Source of the DNA: Stictocephala bisonia
Lineage: Eukaryota; Arthropoda; Insecta; Hemiptera; Membracidae
DNA: 64,000 bases
Direction: 5' to 3'
Assembly (NCBI GenBank): GCA_035578905.1
Contig: JAQJVL010000058.1
Location: 1,441,697 to 1,505,696 of the forward strand
In this document: in pieces, positions 46,389-56,164 of the stretch
How the letters are laid out: each line of letters starts with the position of its first letter
Numbering within the stretch: position 1 is the stretch's first letter
Translations under genes and position numbers: made by a program
The notes under the pieces: model-generated
Told to the model about the DNA's origin: nothing
The model's database searches: none
The model's input: the letters and a program-made list of their open reading frames with translations, nothing else

Positions 46389-46944
46389 ATGAGAATAATT
46401 AATCAATATATTTGGCCATCTCTTGTATGTCCTTTACAATGTGCTCCACTAAATCAATTAGCACTTTCATATTTAGGAGATATTGATAAAGTTATAAGAA
46501 GTTCAGTTAAGGAAATTATAGGACTACCTGGAGATTGTCCAAATGACATGCTCTATGCTCCATGCAACCTCAGAGGACTTGGCATATTTAAAGCCACGTG
46601 GGAAGCTTTTATTCAACATTATAATATTTGTGCAAAACTCCTCAAGGTCAATGACCTTCATATATTAAGTATAAACGACTTCAACCAGGAACAAATCTTT
46701 TGTTTAAAAAAACTTAATTTTTTGTCTGAATTTGAAGATATTCATAAAAATAACCAAGATAAATTGTCTTCCCAAAAAAATTAAATTATACCTTAGAGAA
46801 CAATCATTTAATGACTGGTCAAAACTTCCTCAAAAAGAAGAAATATTAATATTCAAAGAAAATCCAAAATTTATCAAAGCTATAAACACTAAATTTGGAC
46901 TAAGTATTTCTGAATGGACCGAAAAAAAATCTGTCCATTATTAA
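46389..46944 (+). pseudogene. R2-like element, region after reverse transcriptase
   Basis: RIINQYIWPSLVCPLQCAP, then KVIRSSVKEIIGLPGDCPND and LYAPCNLRGLGIFKATWEAF match the segment between reverse transcriptase and endonuclease in R2-type proteins. A stop at 46782 and a shift follow. Confidence 0.7.
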
Positions 46945-46949
46945 TATGA

Positions 46950-47345
46950 AGATGAACTGTAATACAGCTGCAGTAAGATCAGGTCCCAGCAGATCTCAAG
47001 ACAACCATTGTCGCCAGCCCGGCTGCAATGAGATTGAAAATCTTGGCCATGTTTTGGAATATTGCCCTAAGGGAGAATAATCGTCATTATAAAGTAAGAA
47101 CAATGTTGGCAAATTAATTCAGACAAACAAATTGGGATGTACATGAAGAAATACATGGTCAGTCTAAAGAAGGATCAAATAGAAGAATCGATATAATTGT
47201 TATAAACAAAAATAGTAAAAATGCCCTAATTATAGATCCTACAATAAGATTTGAAACTACAATAGATCAGGCTGAATTAGTCAACAATGAAAAGAAGAAA
47301 ATTTTTGAACCTTGCATTCCTCATTTAATTAAAAAAACAACGTAG
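46950..47345 (+). pseudogene. R2-like restriction-like endonuclease remnant
   Basis: A CCHC knuckle, C-x4-C-x7-H-x4-C (47009-47065), precedes a region with RRIDIIVINKNSKNALIIDP and TIRFE. The aspartates at 47190 and 47235 sit where the catalytic acids of the restriction-like endonuclease are expected. QAELVNNEKKKIFEPCI follows. Stops and shifts break the frame. Confidence 0.75.
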
Positions 47346-47560
47346 TAAAATGGGAAATAATTGGCCTTTTATTTGGAAGTAGAGGAAGAATATCTAAATT
47401 CACGTCATCGTACTTGAAAAATTACAACATATCAAATAATATAACAGAAAAAATATTAATTGTAAATTATAAAAGACTCTACTTATATATTTTGAACCAT
47501 CAATTATTTTATAAAACAAATTAACAAAATTATTTTGTACTGGATCTTCATGGTCACTTC

Positions 47561-47939
47561 AAACGTGAGGCAGTTGTCAATTTATTATTTTAATAAATAT
47601 TATTTTCTCCTCTCTCTACGGTTTTTATTAACTTCCAGTTCCAAATGGTGGCCTCGTAAAGAGAAACGCCGTGGTACTTTGTGTGTAGGCAACACCCGCA
47701 GTACATTCATGTCGTGGTGTTGCGTCTACGATGGTCGCGGCGCGCTCACCAAAAATGACAATAATAGTTCTCATTGATTGCATAACGTGTATCTATCTAT
47801 CTATCTATCTATATATCTAATTATCTATCATAACTCGATGTTGTGAGCAAAACATACACTCTGAAGCAGTATGTACAATTCACTGAGTTACTATATTGCA
47901 CATTGTTTGGTTGATAATAATAATCTATGACTAAAGTCA
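47561..47939. other. Non-coding; ATCT microsatellite
   Basis: 47618-47640 is a strong plus-strand 3' splice-site look-alike (ending TTATTAACTTCCAG), followed by a GC-richer patch with an 80-codon frame, 47535-47777. No partner donor or motif supports an exon. (ATCT)n at 47790-47828. Confidence 0.4.
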
Positions 47940-48260
47940 CTAAAAACGATAGCTTACCGTTAGCGGGCTAAAACATGCCGTTCTATTTCAACTGTACGGT
48001 TCGTGTTTATTATTGTAATGAGTTATTGTGAACACTTTATGATGATAAAAATGAGGGCTACAGATTAAATTATGAGGTTTTCAATTTAAAATCGTCAAAA
48101 ATGACGTTTCAAATTGTACTAAATTTGACTTATATTCCAATGGAATAGTTCTTTGTTTATTAAATAACACTTCATTTTTTACTTAACGATAGTTATTTTT
48201 ACTTTACGAACCGAATGATTAAATTAAAAATCATGTTTTAGCATTTTATGTGAAGTGAGG
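47940..48260. mobile_element. Family E repeat
   Basis: ATGCCGTTCTATTTCAACTG, ACGGTTCGTGTTTATTATTG and ACGAACCGAATGATTAAATT are shared with other copies. Confidence 0.6.
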
Positions 48261-48442
48261 CTGCAGAGGCTGATGGCCATGTTGGTTTTAATCACTTAAG
48301 AATAATGTTATTTGTGAATTCATATTTTTTCGTTATTCATTAACCAAAATATGTGTATGAAATGTCATTTTAAACGTTGACATGGCAGTTACAGTACGAA
48401 AAACCCAAAGTACCAAATGTAACTATGATGTAAACGTTATGT

Positions 48443-49056
48443 GATCCGGTGTTTTTACTCGATATCGGTTCACTCGATTACTTCGACGGTAATGTTCTGA
48501 CATACGATGAAAATTCTCTGTGATCCGGCGTTTTTACTCGATTACTGTAATCCGGCATTTTTACTCGGTATCTGTACATTGGATTACTTCGACGGTGACG
48601 TTCTGACATACGATGTAAATGCTCTGTGATCCGATGTTTTTACTCGATATCGGCACACTCGATTACTTCGACGGCGACATTCTGACATACAATGTAAATG
48701 CTCTGTGATCCGGTGTTTTTACTCGATTACTGTAAAACGGCATTTTTACTCGGTATCGGTAGACTCGATTACTTCGACAGTGACGTTCTGACATACGATG
48801 TAAATGCTTTGTGATCCGATGTTTTTACTCGATATCGGTATACTCGATTACTTCGACGGCGACATTCTGACGTACGATGTAAATGCTCTGTGATCCGGTG
48901 TTTTTACTCGATATCTGTACACTCGATTACTTCGACAGCGACGTCCTGACATACACTGTAAATGCTTTGTGATCCGGTGTTTTTACTCGATTACTGTCAT
49001 CCGGGTTTTTTTACTTGATATCGGTACACTCGATTACCTCAACGATGATGTTCTGA
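48443..49056. repeat. Higher-order tandem array, 79- and 106-bp units
   Basis: GATCC starts at 48443, 48522, 48628, 48707, 48813, 48892 and 48971, giving spacings 79, 106, 79, 106, 79, 79. The long unit has an extra CGATTACTGTAATCCGGCAT block, a partial internal duplication. Other unit motifs: TTTTTACTCGATATCGG and GATTACTTCGACGG. Confidence 0.93.
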
Positions 49057-49069
49057 GGAAGTTAGCAAA

Positions 49070-49183
49070 CCTCATCAATTTGATGTCGCCGAGCGTGTAA
49101 ATCAGCAGGTCGCTTGACAAAGCGGTTTCGCCATGCCGGAAGCCCGCGTCAGCGAAGCTCTTCACGATCCGACAGCAGGCTAA
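49070..49183 (-). CDS. Candidate exon, unidentified
   Basis: The minus strand reads CRIVKSFADAGFRHGETALS then SDLLIYTLGDIKLMR, with C/G-biased third positions like the exon at 42192-41966. It follows GTGACAATTAG (possible 3' splice site) and could leave at ATGAG/GTTTGC, a poor donor. The frame would exit in phase 2, which does not fit the phase-1 entry of the 42192 exon, so another exon would be needed or the two are unrelated. The tandem array starts immediately downstream. Confidence 0.3.
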
Positions 49184-49471
49184 TTGTCACGGCGTAATTC
49201 CTCAACAGTTGCGTCTGCCGAGTTACATCCTCAGCGTTTCGTGCAGTACTTCATCAGCAGTAGCCAATCTAGATGTGCCACCAAGGTCTGCGATGGTATT
49301 ACTCTAACTGGAGGTTTGTTATTGGCGAACTGCAGCTGTGATGCAACCGTTATTGCTGTAGTTACAAAACAGGACGCGTTTTGTAAAAGTCCGTGTTTTA
49401 ATTAATTATAACTAATTGGTTATGATTATTAATTTGTTTGAGATTCCATCGCTTCTAGTCTTAAAAAAAAC
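49184..49471. other. Non-coding or unresolved
   Basis: Moderate GC to 49390 with a 73-codon plus-strand frame (49184-49405) lacking recognisable features. Confidence 0.3.
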
Positions 49472-49717
49472 CACAGGAGAAAAGAAACAGAGGTCGCTTT
49501 CTTATGGATGCAGTGAATGCCTCATTACCATTTAAAAATAATAAGAACAAATGTACTTCTTTGTAAATCTGTCATACTAATTACCAAGGATTGTAAGTGG
49601 AGTGAGGAAGGGAACACACGACAAACTGGAGAACTAACTACTCGATACCCCAAGTTTCTAACTTGACACTCACTTAGGGCATAATTGAATGCGACCTCTG
49701 TTTCTTTCTTCTTTGTG
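49472..49717. mobile_element. Family D MITE, copy 5
   Basis: CACAGGAGAAAAGAAACAGA then GGTCGC at the left, GCGACCTCTGTTTCTTTCTT then CTTTGTG at the right, 246 bp: the best-preserved termini of the family. Confidence 0.8.
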
Positions 49718-50240
49718 AACTAATAACGCGATATTTTGATAGGTATAAAACACGTCTGTCGTCCTCAGCCGTAAAGCATACTAATTATCTCTAACAAATT
49801 AAAAATTATGAACAATCAAATAATGCCAACATATAACTTAAAAAGAAAAAACACACAGTTCATTGTTTTAAACAACAAGCTTAAAATCTAGAAAATAATA
49901 AAACATTTTTCAACAGTGAAGTATTGTTTTAATGAGGAATATATGAATTTAGCTGGTTTAGGAGGTTCTTTAGATTTAATTCTTTTAAATGTGCAATACA
50001 GTAAACAAATTTGGTTCTTAGACAAATTTTTAAAAAGTGTTTTGAGGTATTGTAAGTATGTTTTTCAGATAATAAATAAATAAAAGTAAGCATCATACCT
50101 TTCAGATAATAAATAAAAAATATTTATATTTACATGTAGTCCTGTATCTGGATTTTGGTGTGTAGAATTTGTATCGTGAATCACTTAGTATTTATTTTTG
50201 TTTGCAGAAGTATTTTGTTTTAGAATAAGTTTTGAATAAA
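49718..50240. other. AT-rich non-coding stretch
   Basis: A short local duplication, CATACCTTTCAGATAATAAA versus TTTCAGATAATAAATAAATA, at about 50066-50118. Nothing else. Confidence 0.4.
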
Positions 50241-50604
50241 CTAACATATCACGTAGTGATGTAAATTCAAGTGAAGTGAGTATCACACAGTAAAATAGTT
50301 TTATAAGTACAAAATGAACAATACTAAGGTGATCGGTTTCAGTTAACGACATTTAGCTTCATCAGACCGTAATAATAACCATAGTAAATCTATGACCATA
50401 ATATTTGTGAGTTTTGTACTTGTGTTACTATAAATCTGAGTGGTGACGTTCTTTTTTTTACTATAATTTGCAAGAATCTTTTTATAAATAATTAATTTTG
50501 CAAACGCTGGAACACCAGGAATTGTAAAAGAAGTAAAAAAGTTGTGTTCTTTTCTGTGTATTTTTAATCAGACACAGTACAAGTAAACGTCATACAACAC
50601 AAAT
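50241..50604 (-). mobile_element. Family F element with hammerhead-like core
   Basis: The minus strand has CTGATGA (50365-50359), AGCTAA/TTAACT able to form stem II with one mismatch, then GAAAC (50340-50336), in the order of a hammerhead ribozyme. Flanks GTGATCGGTTTC and ATCTATGACCATAATATTTG are shared with 57741-57923. Confidence 0.45.
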
Positions 50605-51190
50605 TTATTACAATACTAGCTGTACCCGCCCGCTTCGCCGGTCATAATATTGAGTTTTGATTGTATCATTGAAATGTGCAGCAACCTTTCAGTTTACACA
50701 GTATCCAATTTACAACAGCTGATGTTTTGTGTAGTTTACTACTGTACTCAATTATTTTTAATTTTGAAAGTTTTGCCTACCACAATTTTATTCTATTTGT
50801 TTTTATTTAAAAGCTGTTAATCAAATAAATCAATCAATTAATATAGCTTCACAAGAAATCAAAACATAAAAATATAAACAGTTTAAACAATTAACACATG
50901 GTTTAATTTAATTTTGACATATTTAAAATCCACAGCTGATATTCTTTTTATATTTGACTTATTATACTCGTACCTACTGGTACTTCATGCATCCTGCCAT
51001 TTGATTAACATTGAAACTTTAGAAGTCCAAGGGATGGATCCCTGAGGGATTAAAGAAACGGGAATAGGACAGAAACCTTCCCTGGGGTTTATAGAACAAC
51101 TTTCCCAAGTTTCATGGCGATCGGCTGGACGGTTTGGTAGCGCATAAAGGACAGACAAACATACATTGGATTTTATAGATATAGATAAGC
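50605..51190. mobile_element. Degenerate retroelement-like repeat
   Basis: Begins ATACTAGCTGTACCCGCCCG then CTTCGCCGG and ends CAAGTTTCATGGCGATCGGC, TGGACGGTTTGGTAGCGC, GACAGACAAACATACATTGG. This pair of end motifs is familiar from interspersed insect repeats; class not certain. No ORF survives. Confidence 0.5.
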
Positions 51191-51252
51191 TCAAAATGCA
51201 CACATATATTTTAATCAAAGTCGTAATATATTTTGAGAAGGATCAGCTGATA

Positions 51253-51400
51253 ACCACCGGCTGTTCATTTGTAATTGGGCTATTAATTAATGACACTTTC
51301 TAAGGAATATTAGGCCTTAGTTTGTAACAATGATTACACTCACTCATCACACTCATTCGAAATCCATATTCGCCCATATCTTGACGATCGGCGTCTTATG
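51253..51400 (+). mobile_element. Family A repeat, copy 8 (3' end)
   Basis: TTGGGCTATTAATTAATGAC, ACAATGATTACACTCACTCA and GATCGGCGTCTTATGAATG. The G-rich minisatellite follows directly. Confidence 0.65.
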
Positions 51401-51690
51401 AATGCTACCGTGTGTATGGGTGGGCAGGCGGGTAAATGCCACCGTACGTACATGAGTAGGCGGGTGGGTAAATGCCACCGTACGTTTATGGGTAGGCGGG
51501 TGGGTAAATGCCACCGTACGTTTATGGGTGGGCGAGTGGGTAAATGCCACCGTACGTTTATGGGTAGGCGGGTGGGTAAATGCCACCGTACGTTATGGGT
51601 GGGCGGGTGGGTAAATGCTACCGTACGTGTATGGGTGGGCGGGTGGGTAAATGCCACCGTACGTGCATGAGTGGGCGCGTGGGTAAATGT
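51401..51690 (+). repeat. 36-bp G-rich minisatellite, tract 2
   Basis: About eight units of GGGTGGGCGGGTGGGTAAAT plus GCCACCGTACGTGTAT. At least two units have four G3 runs with 1-nt spacers (51597-51611 and the next unit). Long ORFs on both strands follow from the period of 36. Confidence 0.92.
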
Positions 51691-52732
51691 ACTATTAAAG
51701 ACATAATATCTGTATATTTTATGCTTGTCGTTAGATATATGTCAGTCAGGACATATCCTTATATAATATATTGAGACGGGTCCCTGATTTATAAAATATA
51801 TTTTAAATTACGTCTTATCCTTACCTCTCAATGATCTAACTCCTCATCTACAACTAATGTTTTCGATCTTAGTTGTAGACATCCAAAAAAATTATTTACA
51901 TAATGTACCTTGAATTTAGTAGAACACCTATAATAGTCAATTATGTATGCATTTATGTATGATAGCGTACGTAGATGAACAATAGTATGAATTAACACAT
52001 AAATAAAAATAAACATATTCGGAGACATACACTGGAGATGAGATATCAAAGATAAAAAATGTTATGATGTTTGCTCAGATATACACTATACAATTCATGT
52101 ATCGTGTTTGGTTTTACACGACGGATAATCACTGGTTCACTCTTCTGCACCGGTTGCGGAAAGATCTGGTTAGTTATATAATGACTGGAAGGAGTGTGTA
52201 AATATGAAAAAATTAAAGAAACTGCAACAAGACCGTACAAGGCTGCATAATTATATTGCATTATACATGCAAGTCTGAATAACTAGGTATAGTCACTGAA
52301 TAAACAGAGGTAGTGTTCAATAGTAAGTTATTTTTCAAGTTTGCCGTGGCGATGGCTGCCAGCACATTGTCAGTCCCTCCCTATCTCCTCCCAACCCCCC
52401 CAAATCCTCAAGGATAAATGTAGTACCAAATATTACAGATGTATAAAGATGTACATTAGTTATAATAGAGACTTATTAGGGGTTTAGACTATAACACTTT
52501 GTTATCTAAGATAACGGCAGCAGGCTGAGCTTCTATATTGATGTGATCGTTTAGAGAGAACCACTGAGGGAAGGATGAGAAAGCGTAGTGAACCACCAGG
52601 TAGCGAAGCAAGGGCTACGATAGAAAGGACTCTTTACAATTCATACAAGAAAAGACTTGGCGTGATCAGTTGAAATACAATAGCGGGTTGTTAGCTTCTT
52701 CAGTAGGCCTGAATTGGTATAACTATCACTAG
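51691..52732. other. Non-coding; family D fragment
   Basis: 52310-52430 shares AACAGAGGTAG and CACATTGTCAGTCCCTCCCT with family D interiors. The rest is AT-rich, with unsupported 71-73 codon minus-strand frames. Confidence 0.4.
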
Positions 52733-53105
52733 TCGGCACTAGTGGTGCAGTGCTGTAATCCAGCTGGTCATGTAGTTACCTGGGGTCAAAGTGTTGAAGA
52801 GATTGAAGGCGACAGGTTCTATGCCCAGTCCTCTTAATACCGACTTGGCGTCCGCTACATGTTTGCCATCGGAGTGTCTGTGTTAGGTGTAGTCAAGGTC
52901 CAGGAAAGCTGTGTAGGGAAGCGAAGTGAGTACATGCTTATCAATTAGCTGAAAATCAGACCAATACTACGTGGTTCGGATTCCAGTAAAACTCTCGGTT
53001 CTTTAGTTACCCTGGATGTTAGACTATTAATATATGGTTCGTCCTGTTATAAGTCGAACTCAGTTAGTAACAAGACTACAAAGGTCATCCATACTCATCC
53101 TAGAC
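52733..53105 (+). mobile_element. Family A repeat, copy 9
   Basis: Near-complete: begins CACTAGTGGTGCAGTGCTGT, core ACGTGGTTCGGATTCCAGTA, and GTTAGTAACAAGACTAC near the end; the terminal A-rich tail is missing. Confidence 0.7.
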
Positions 53106-53149
53106 TCAAGTTTCTGACTTATCCACAACAGTTTCCAATTATTTCATTA

Positions 53150-53310
53150 GGTCTGCTTATCACAGAGTCCTCTCCACCATTTTCTCTCTTCACATCTTCT
53201 TTCTTCTTTTACTCTAGTCCAATCTTCAACTCTTCTTTCCACTACGTCTCTCACTACCCTAATCCATCAATCTCTAAGTCTTCGTCTCAGCCTACGTCCT
53301 TCTATTCTTC
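53150..53310 (-). pseudogene. Possible non-LTR reverse transcriptase C-terminal remnant
   Basis: The minus strand reads VVRDVVERRVEDWTRVKEER then CEERKWWRGL, resembling the basic, tryptophan-containing C-terminus of some non-LTR reverse transcriptases. It is short and without the polymerase domain, so the assignment is tentative. Confidence 0.35.
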
Positions 53311-53339
53311 TCTCAAGGAACTTTCATGGCAATCTGTGC

Positions 53340-53690
53340 TCCCTTACACTCAAGTGGATATAATCTCGAATCTGAATAGCAGTAATTTCTTTCCATCAAT
53401 GGTTTCCTGTAAAGAAATAAAGAAGGCAGAGTTAATACAACATAATTGGTGTGTGAAGTGGCCGTGAGCCTGATGTCATCGGCCCTTTGACCTTGGGTCG
53501 TAGTACACACAGGCTGAAGGTCATGGTGAAGTCACGAGCTGGAGGATCATCAATACCAACATAAAACATCGGAAACGATGACTCATCATCGTAAAATGCC
53601 GGCAAGTATTGTAACATTGGATCAGCTCTGACGATACGTCGAACGCAGGTCATCACGGTTTCGTAATTGTTGTGTTCTTGAACTCTTCAC
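53340..53690 (-). CDS. Candidate exon pair, unidentified
   Basis: A minus-strand frame from about 53690 includes NYETVMTCVRRIVRADPMLQ and continues open to 53432. Downstream is a strong 3' splice site (CTTCTTTATTTCTTTACAG, ending at 53403) and then ~59 bp up to a GTAAGG donor-like site. One reading of the second segment, ETIDGKKLLLFRFEIIST, reaches a stop; another (KPLMERNYCYSDSRLYPLE) stays open to the donor. No good donor for the first segment was found and no family is recognised. It may be a gene fragment or a dead element. Confidence 0.25.
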
Positions 53691-54034
53691 ACATGACACG
53701 TACTGGGAAAGATTCAGCTTTCTGCCCACACTCAAGAGTGATCATTTTCTATAGAAAAATAACTATTTGTACGATTGCTTTGAAGTTTAGTGAATCCAAG
53801 ATGAAATTAAAAATGGTAAATATTTACAAAGACTACTTTTGGGTTTATAAAGCTTTTTCCTCAACACCTTAAAAATATAGCCTTATTGTGAAGGAACACA
53901 AAAAAATGGTTGAAGTCAAGTGAATTTCCCCCAAAAAATGCTTTTTTTACCCTTAAAAATTCGATCATTTCAATTGGTAATTATAGCATTGTGGGTATTC
54001 AAATTCTGCGGAATTTTGTCCCAATTAATTAAAA
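53691..54034. other. AT-rich non-coding stretch
   Basis: Nothing recognised. Confidence 0.35.
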
Positions 54035-54130
54035 ATAGCCTGTACGTGTGTGGGTGGGTCAATATCACTGTACGTGTTTGAGTGGGCGGGTGGGTGAAAA
54101 CCATTGTACGTGTGTGGGTGGGTTATATCA
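54035..54130 (+). repeat. 36-bp G-rich minisatellite, tract 3 (short)
   Basis: Two to three degenerate units with GTACGTGTGTGGGTGGGTC, GAGTGGGCGGGTGGGTG and CACTGTACGTG. Confidence 0.75.
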
Positions 54131-54429
54131 CAATTCTTTGTATATATAATTGTGCAACTTTTGCAGAGCTTTCTTGATATTAAACAATTCTCAAGTGGAT
54201 TGCCTCTTTGAACATTTCTGGAAATAGTCAAAGCAAGTGCCTAGTGTCTCATGGACTATGAAGGGGTTGAACTTGAGGGGTACATCATTATCAAATTGAG
54301 GGAAAATTTCTGCTGCAAAATTGTTGTCTTCCATATTGATAGCTGGCAAGCCAGGTTATTGTGAATTTTTACAATTTTTATTAATCTTATGATATTACAA
54401 CAATTACATATCTGCACCACTTGTTAGGT
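54131..54429. other. Non-coding spacer
   Basis: Nothing recognised. Confidence 0.3.
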
Positions 54430-54500
54430 CAAGTGTTAGAGAGGACTTTACAGTCCTAACTTTGCCCCTTTAATAAAGGCTTTTTTCATTTCATTTCACC
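54430..54500 (+). mobile_element. Retroelement 3' tail, same family as 5969-6052
   Basis: GAGAGGACT, TTAC, AGTCCTAACTTTGCCCC, TAATAAAGGC, then repeated CATTT. AGGACT/AGTCCT (54442-54447 with 54452-54457) forms the stem seen at 6019-6034. Confidence 0.65.
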
Positions 54501-55455
54501 ACTAGGTAATAGGGCAGCTTTTCAGCATGCGGATGATACAATCATCTATACAAGTAGGGGGTTAAAATCGGACTATGAGAGAGTAAATTTAGATTAAAAT
54601 ATCTGTGCCCAACATTTTAATAATAAACAATTCCTTGACTAATTTTTTTATATTCTCCCTTCGTCCATCACAACCAGAAAAATCACCAACGATTATCAGG
54701 GATGAACGAGATTCATACGACAACATTTCTAGGAGTTATCATCGACGGGGGATTGTCTTGGGCCAATCATATTGATATGGCTAGCTCCAAGTTGTCATCC
54801 AGCATTTACGTCCTGAGAACCCTGTCGAGATATGCCCCGATCAAGTCATGCTTGGAATCGGTATTTGGGGCGGCTGTTCCTCAGTCGATTTAACGAGACT
54901 CTTTAGAACGATAAAAAAGACTAAACCGAAGTCTGAGAAGATAGTCTTGCTAACCTGTGTTTAAATCATTAAAGCTGTTGTCATTGCCTTGCATTCATAT
55001 TTTAGAGACTGCATTTTATTGTATGTTAAAGTGTGCGCTTACCAGAGGCAGTGAAATACATAATTATCCAACAAGACACAGAGATAATTATAGAATCGCA
55101 CATCGTAGGACAGTAACTCACGAACATATTCCGTCACAAGCAGGTGCTAGCTTGGTCAATAGTCTTCCAATAGAGTATAAAAGCAACATTGCGCCAAAGG
55201 CTTTCAAGGCACGATTAAAAGTATTATCATTTCCGACGCCTTTTACTCTGTTGGAGATTTCTTATCTAACGACTGGGAGACGGGCGTTTCCCACACTGGA
55301 AGCCTGAGTATCTAACCTATGGTGTGAATGTGAAGAATGTATGAATATAGAATTCTGTAGAAATTGCTGTTTGAACTAATATTATAATTTAATTGAAGTC
55401 TTGATGGTTGCGATTCAATTCCTGTACGATTCAAGTCCATGCAATAAAAAAAATT
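54501..55455 (+). mobile_element. CR1/jockey-like LINE 3' fragment
   Basis: Broken reverse transcriptase. HADDTIIYTSRGL at about 54528 is the ADD active-site motif, TTFLGVIIDGGLSWANHI (54714) the region after the palm domain, and HNYPTRHRDNYR at 55052 and HIPSQAGASLVNSLP at 55124 the conserved C-terminus, ending at TGA 55305. Stops and shifts lie at about 54590 and 54891. The last ~150 bp is 3' UTR ending GCAATAAAAAAAATTATA. The 5' part is missing. Confidence 0.8.
54957..55307 (+). pseudogene. LINE reverse transcriptase C-terminal remnant
   Basis: 116 codons ending at a TGA. It has the conserved sequence LKLLSLPCIHILETAFYCML, then HNYPTRHRDNYR and SLVNSLPIEYKS. It also has FKARLKVLSFPTPF, the counterpart of the FYSVDEF end at 33643. 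Confidence 0.75.
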
Positions 55456-56164
55456 ATATTCCATTTAAATACGTCTATATAACCTAAATTCTCCCGATAA
55501 ATAATTTAGCTTGCAATTTAACATTCTTGGTACATAGTTATTTAAGCATATTACATGCGCTACTATGTAGATTTCCTCTTCAAGATGTGAAAATATAACG
55601 AGAAACTGCTCTGGGTTCAAATGTACAACATTTTATGAGATTTGCGCTTTTATTTATTCAAATGTCCTTAGAGACGTATTACCACAGATAACGTCTGTGG
55701 AGTTACATTTGTTGGCCAATCAATAGAAAGAATACTACACGATGTTAATTAAAATGTTCAGAACAACTTTTTCTCCTGTTGTAATAAAACAGCTGATCGT
55801 TATATAAAAACACTGATTTTGCCAGGAATGGAATTCATCGGCCGCCAACTGCGCGCATCCTTGCGACAGCTGCAGGTTTACATAACACTTCTCCTTTTAG
55901 ACCTAGGACACTATGATATGAATCTAATATTAAGTTGTTTTCTATTCAAAGTCATCCGTATTTTTCATCTTTGAAGCTATAAGAACCTGCAGCAAGGGGT
56001 TTCCACGATTGTCATAATCATGAAATTCATAACTGTCTAGGTTGATTACATCATTAGGCCTATTGTTGGCGCAGAAATTATGTGCACCCGAGTTTGAAGG
56101 TTGTTTACTAAGAAACTAAGAGGCCTATGAAAAAATCAATCACACCGTTGTTTTCCTCGTTTAA
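55456..56164. other. Non-coding, nothing recognised
   Basis: Mixed composition. No ORF or repeat supported. Confidence 0.4.

Larger units (their letters stand above)
43980..47560 (+). mobile_element. Degenerate R2-like non-LTR retrotransposon
   Basis: A ~3.5-kb plus-strand element whose single ORF is broken by many stops and frameshifts. Readable domains, in order: a 2A-like motif (44189-44212), a zinc finger (44598-44660), reverse transcriptase (about 45340-46190), its C-terminal thumb-like region (46390-46680), then a CCHC knuckle and restriction-like endonuclease (47009-47340). This order is that of R2-clade elements, which prime reverse transcription at a nick made by the endonuclease. 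R2 proper targets 28S rDNA; no rDNA flanks this copy. Ends and target duplication could not be fixed. Confidence 0.8.

Noticed and set aside
43980..47560. Functional R2 element in 28S rDNA
   Set aside because: No rDNA flanks it, and stops and frameshifts interrupt all domains.
47618..47777. Plus-strand exon after a strong acceptor-like site
   Set aside because: The open reading is short, no partner donor or homologous motif was seen, and the acceptor-like tract may be chance in T-rich DNA.
51340..51670. 90-105-codon ORFs in the 36-bp array
   Set aside because: Same cause: period divisible by three, low complexity, no start or splice context.
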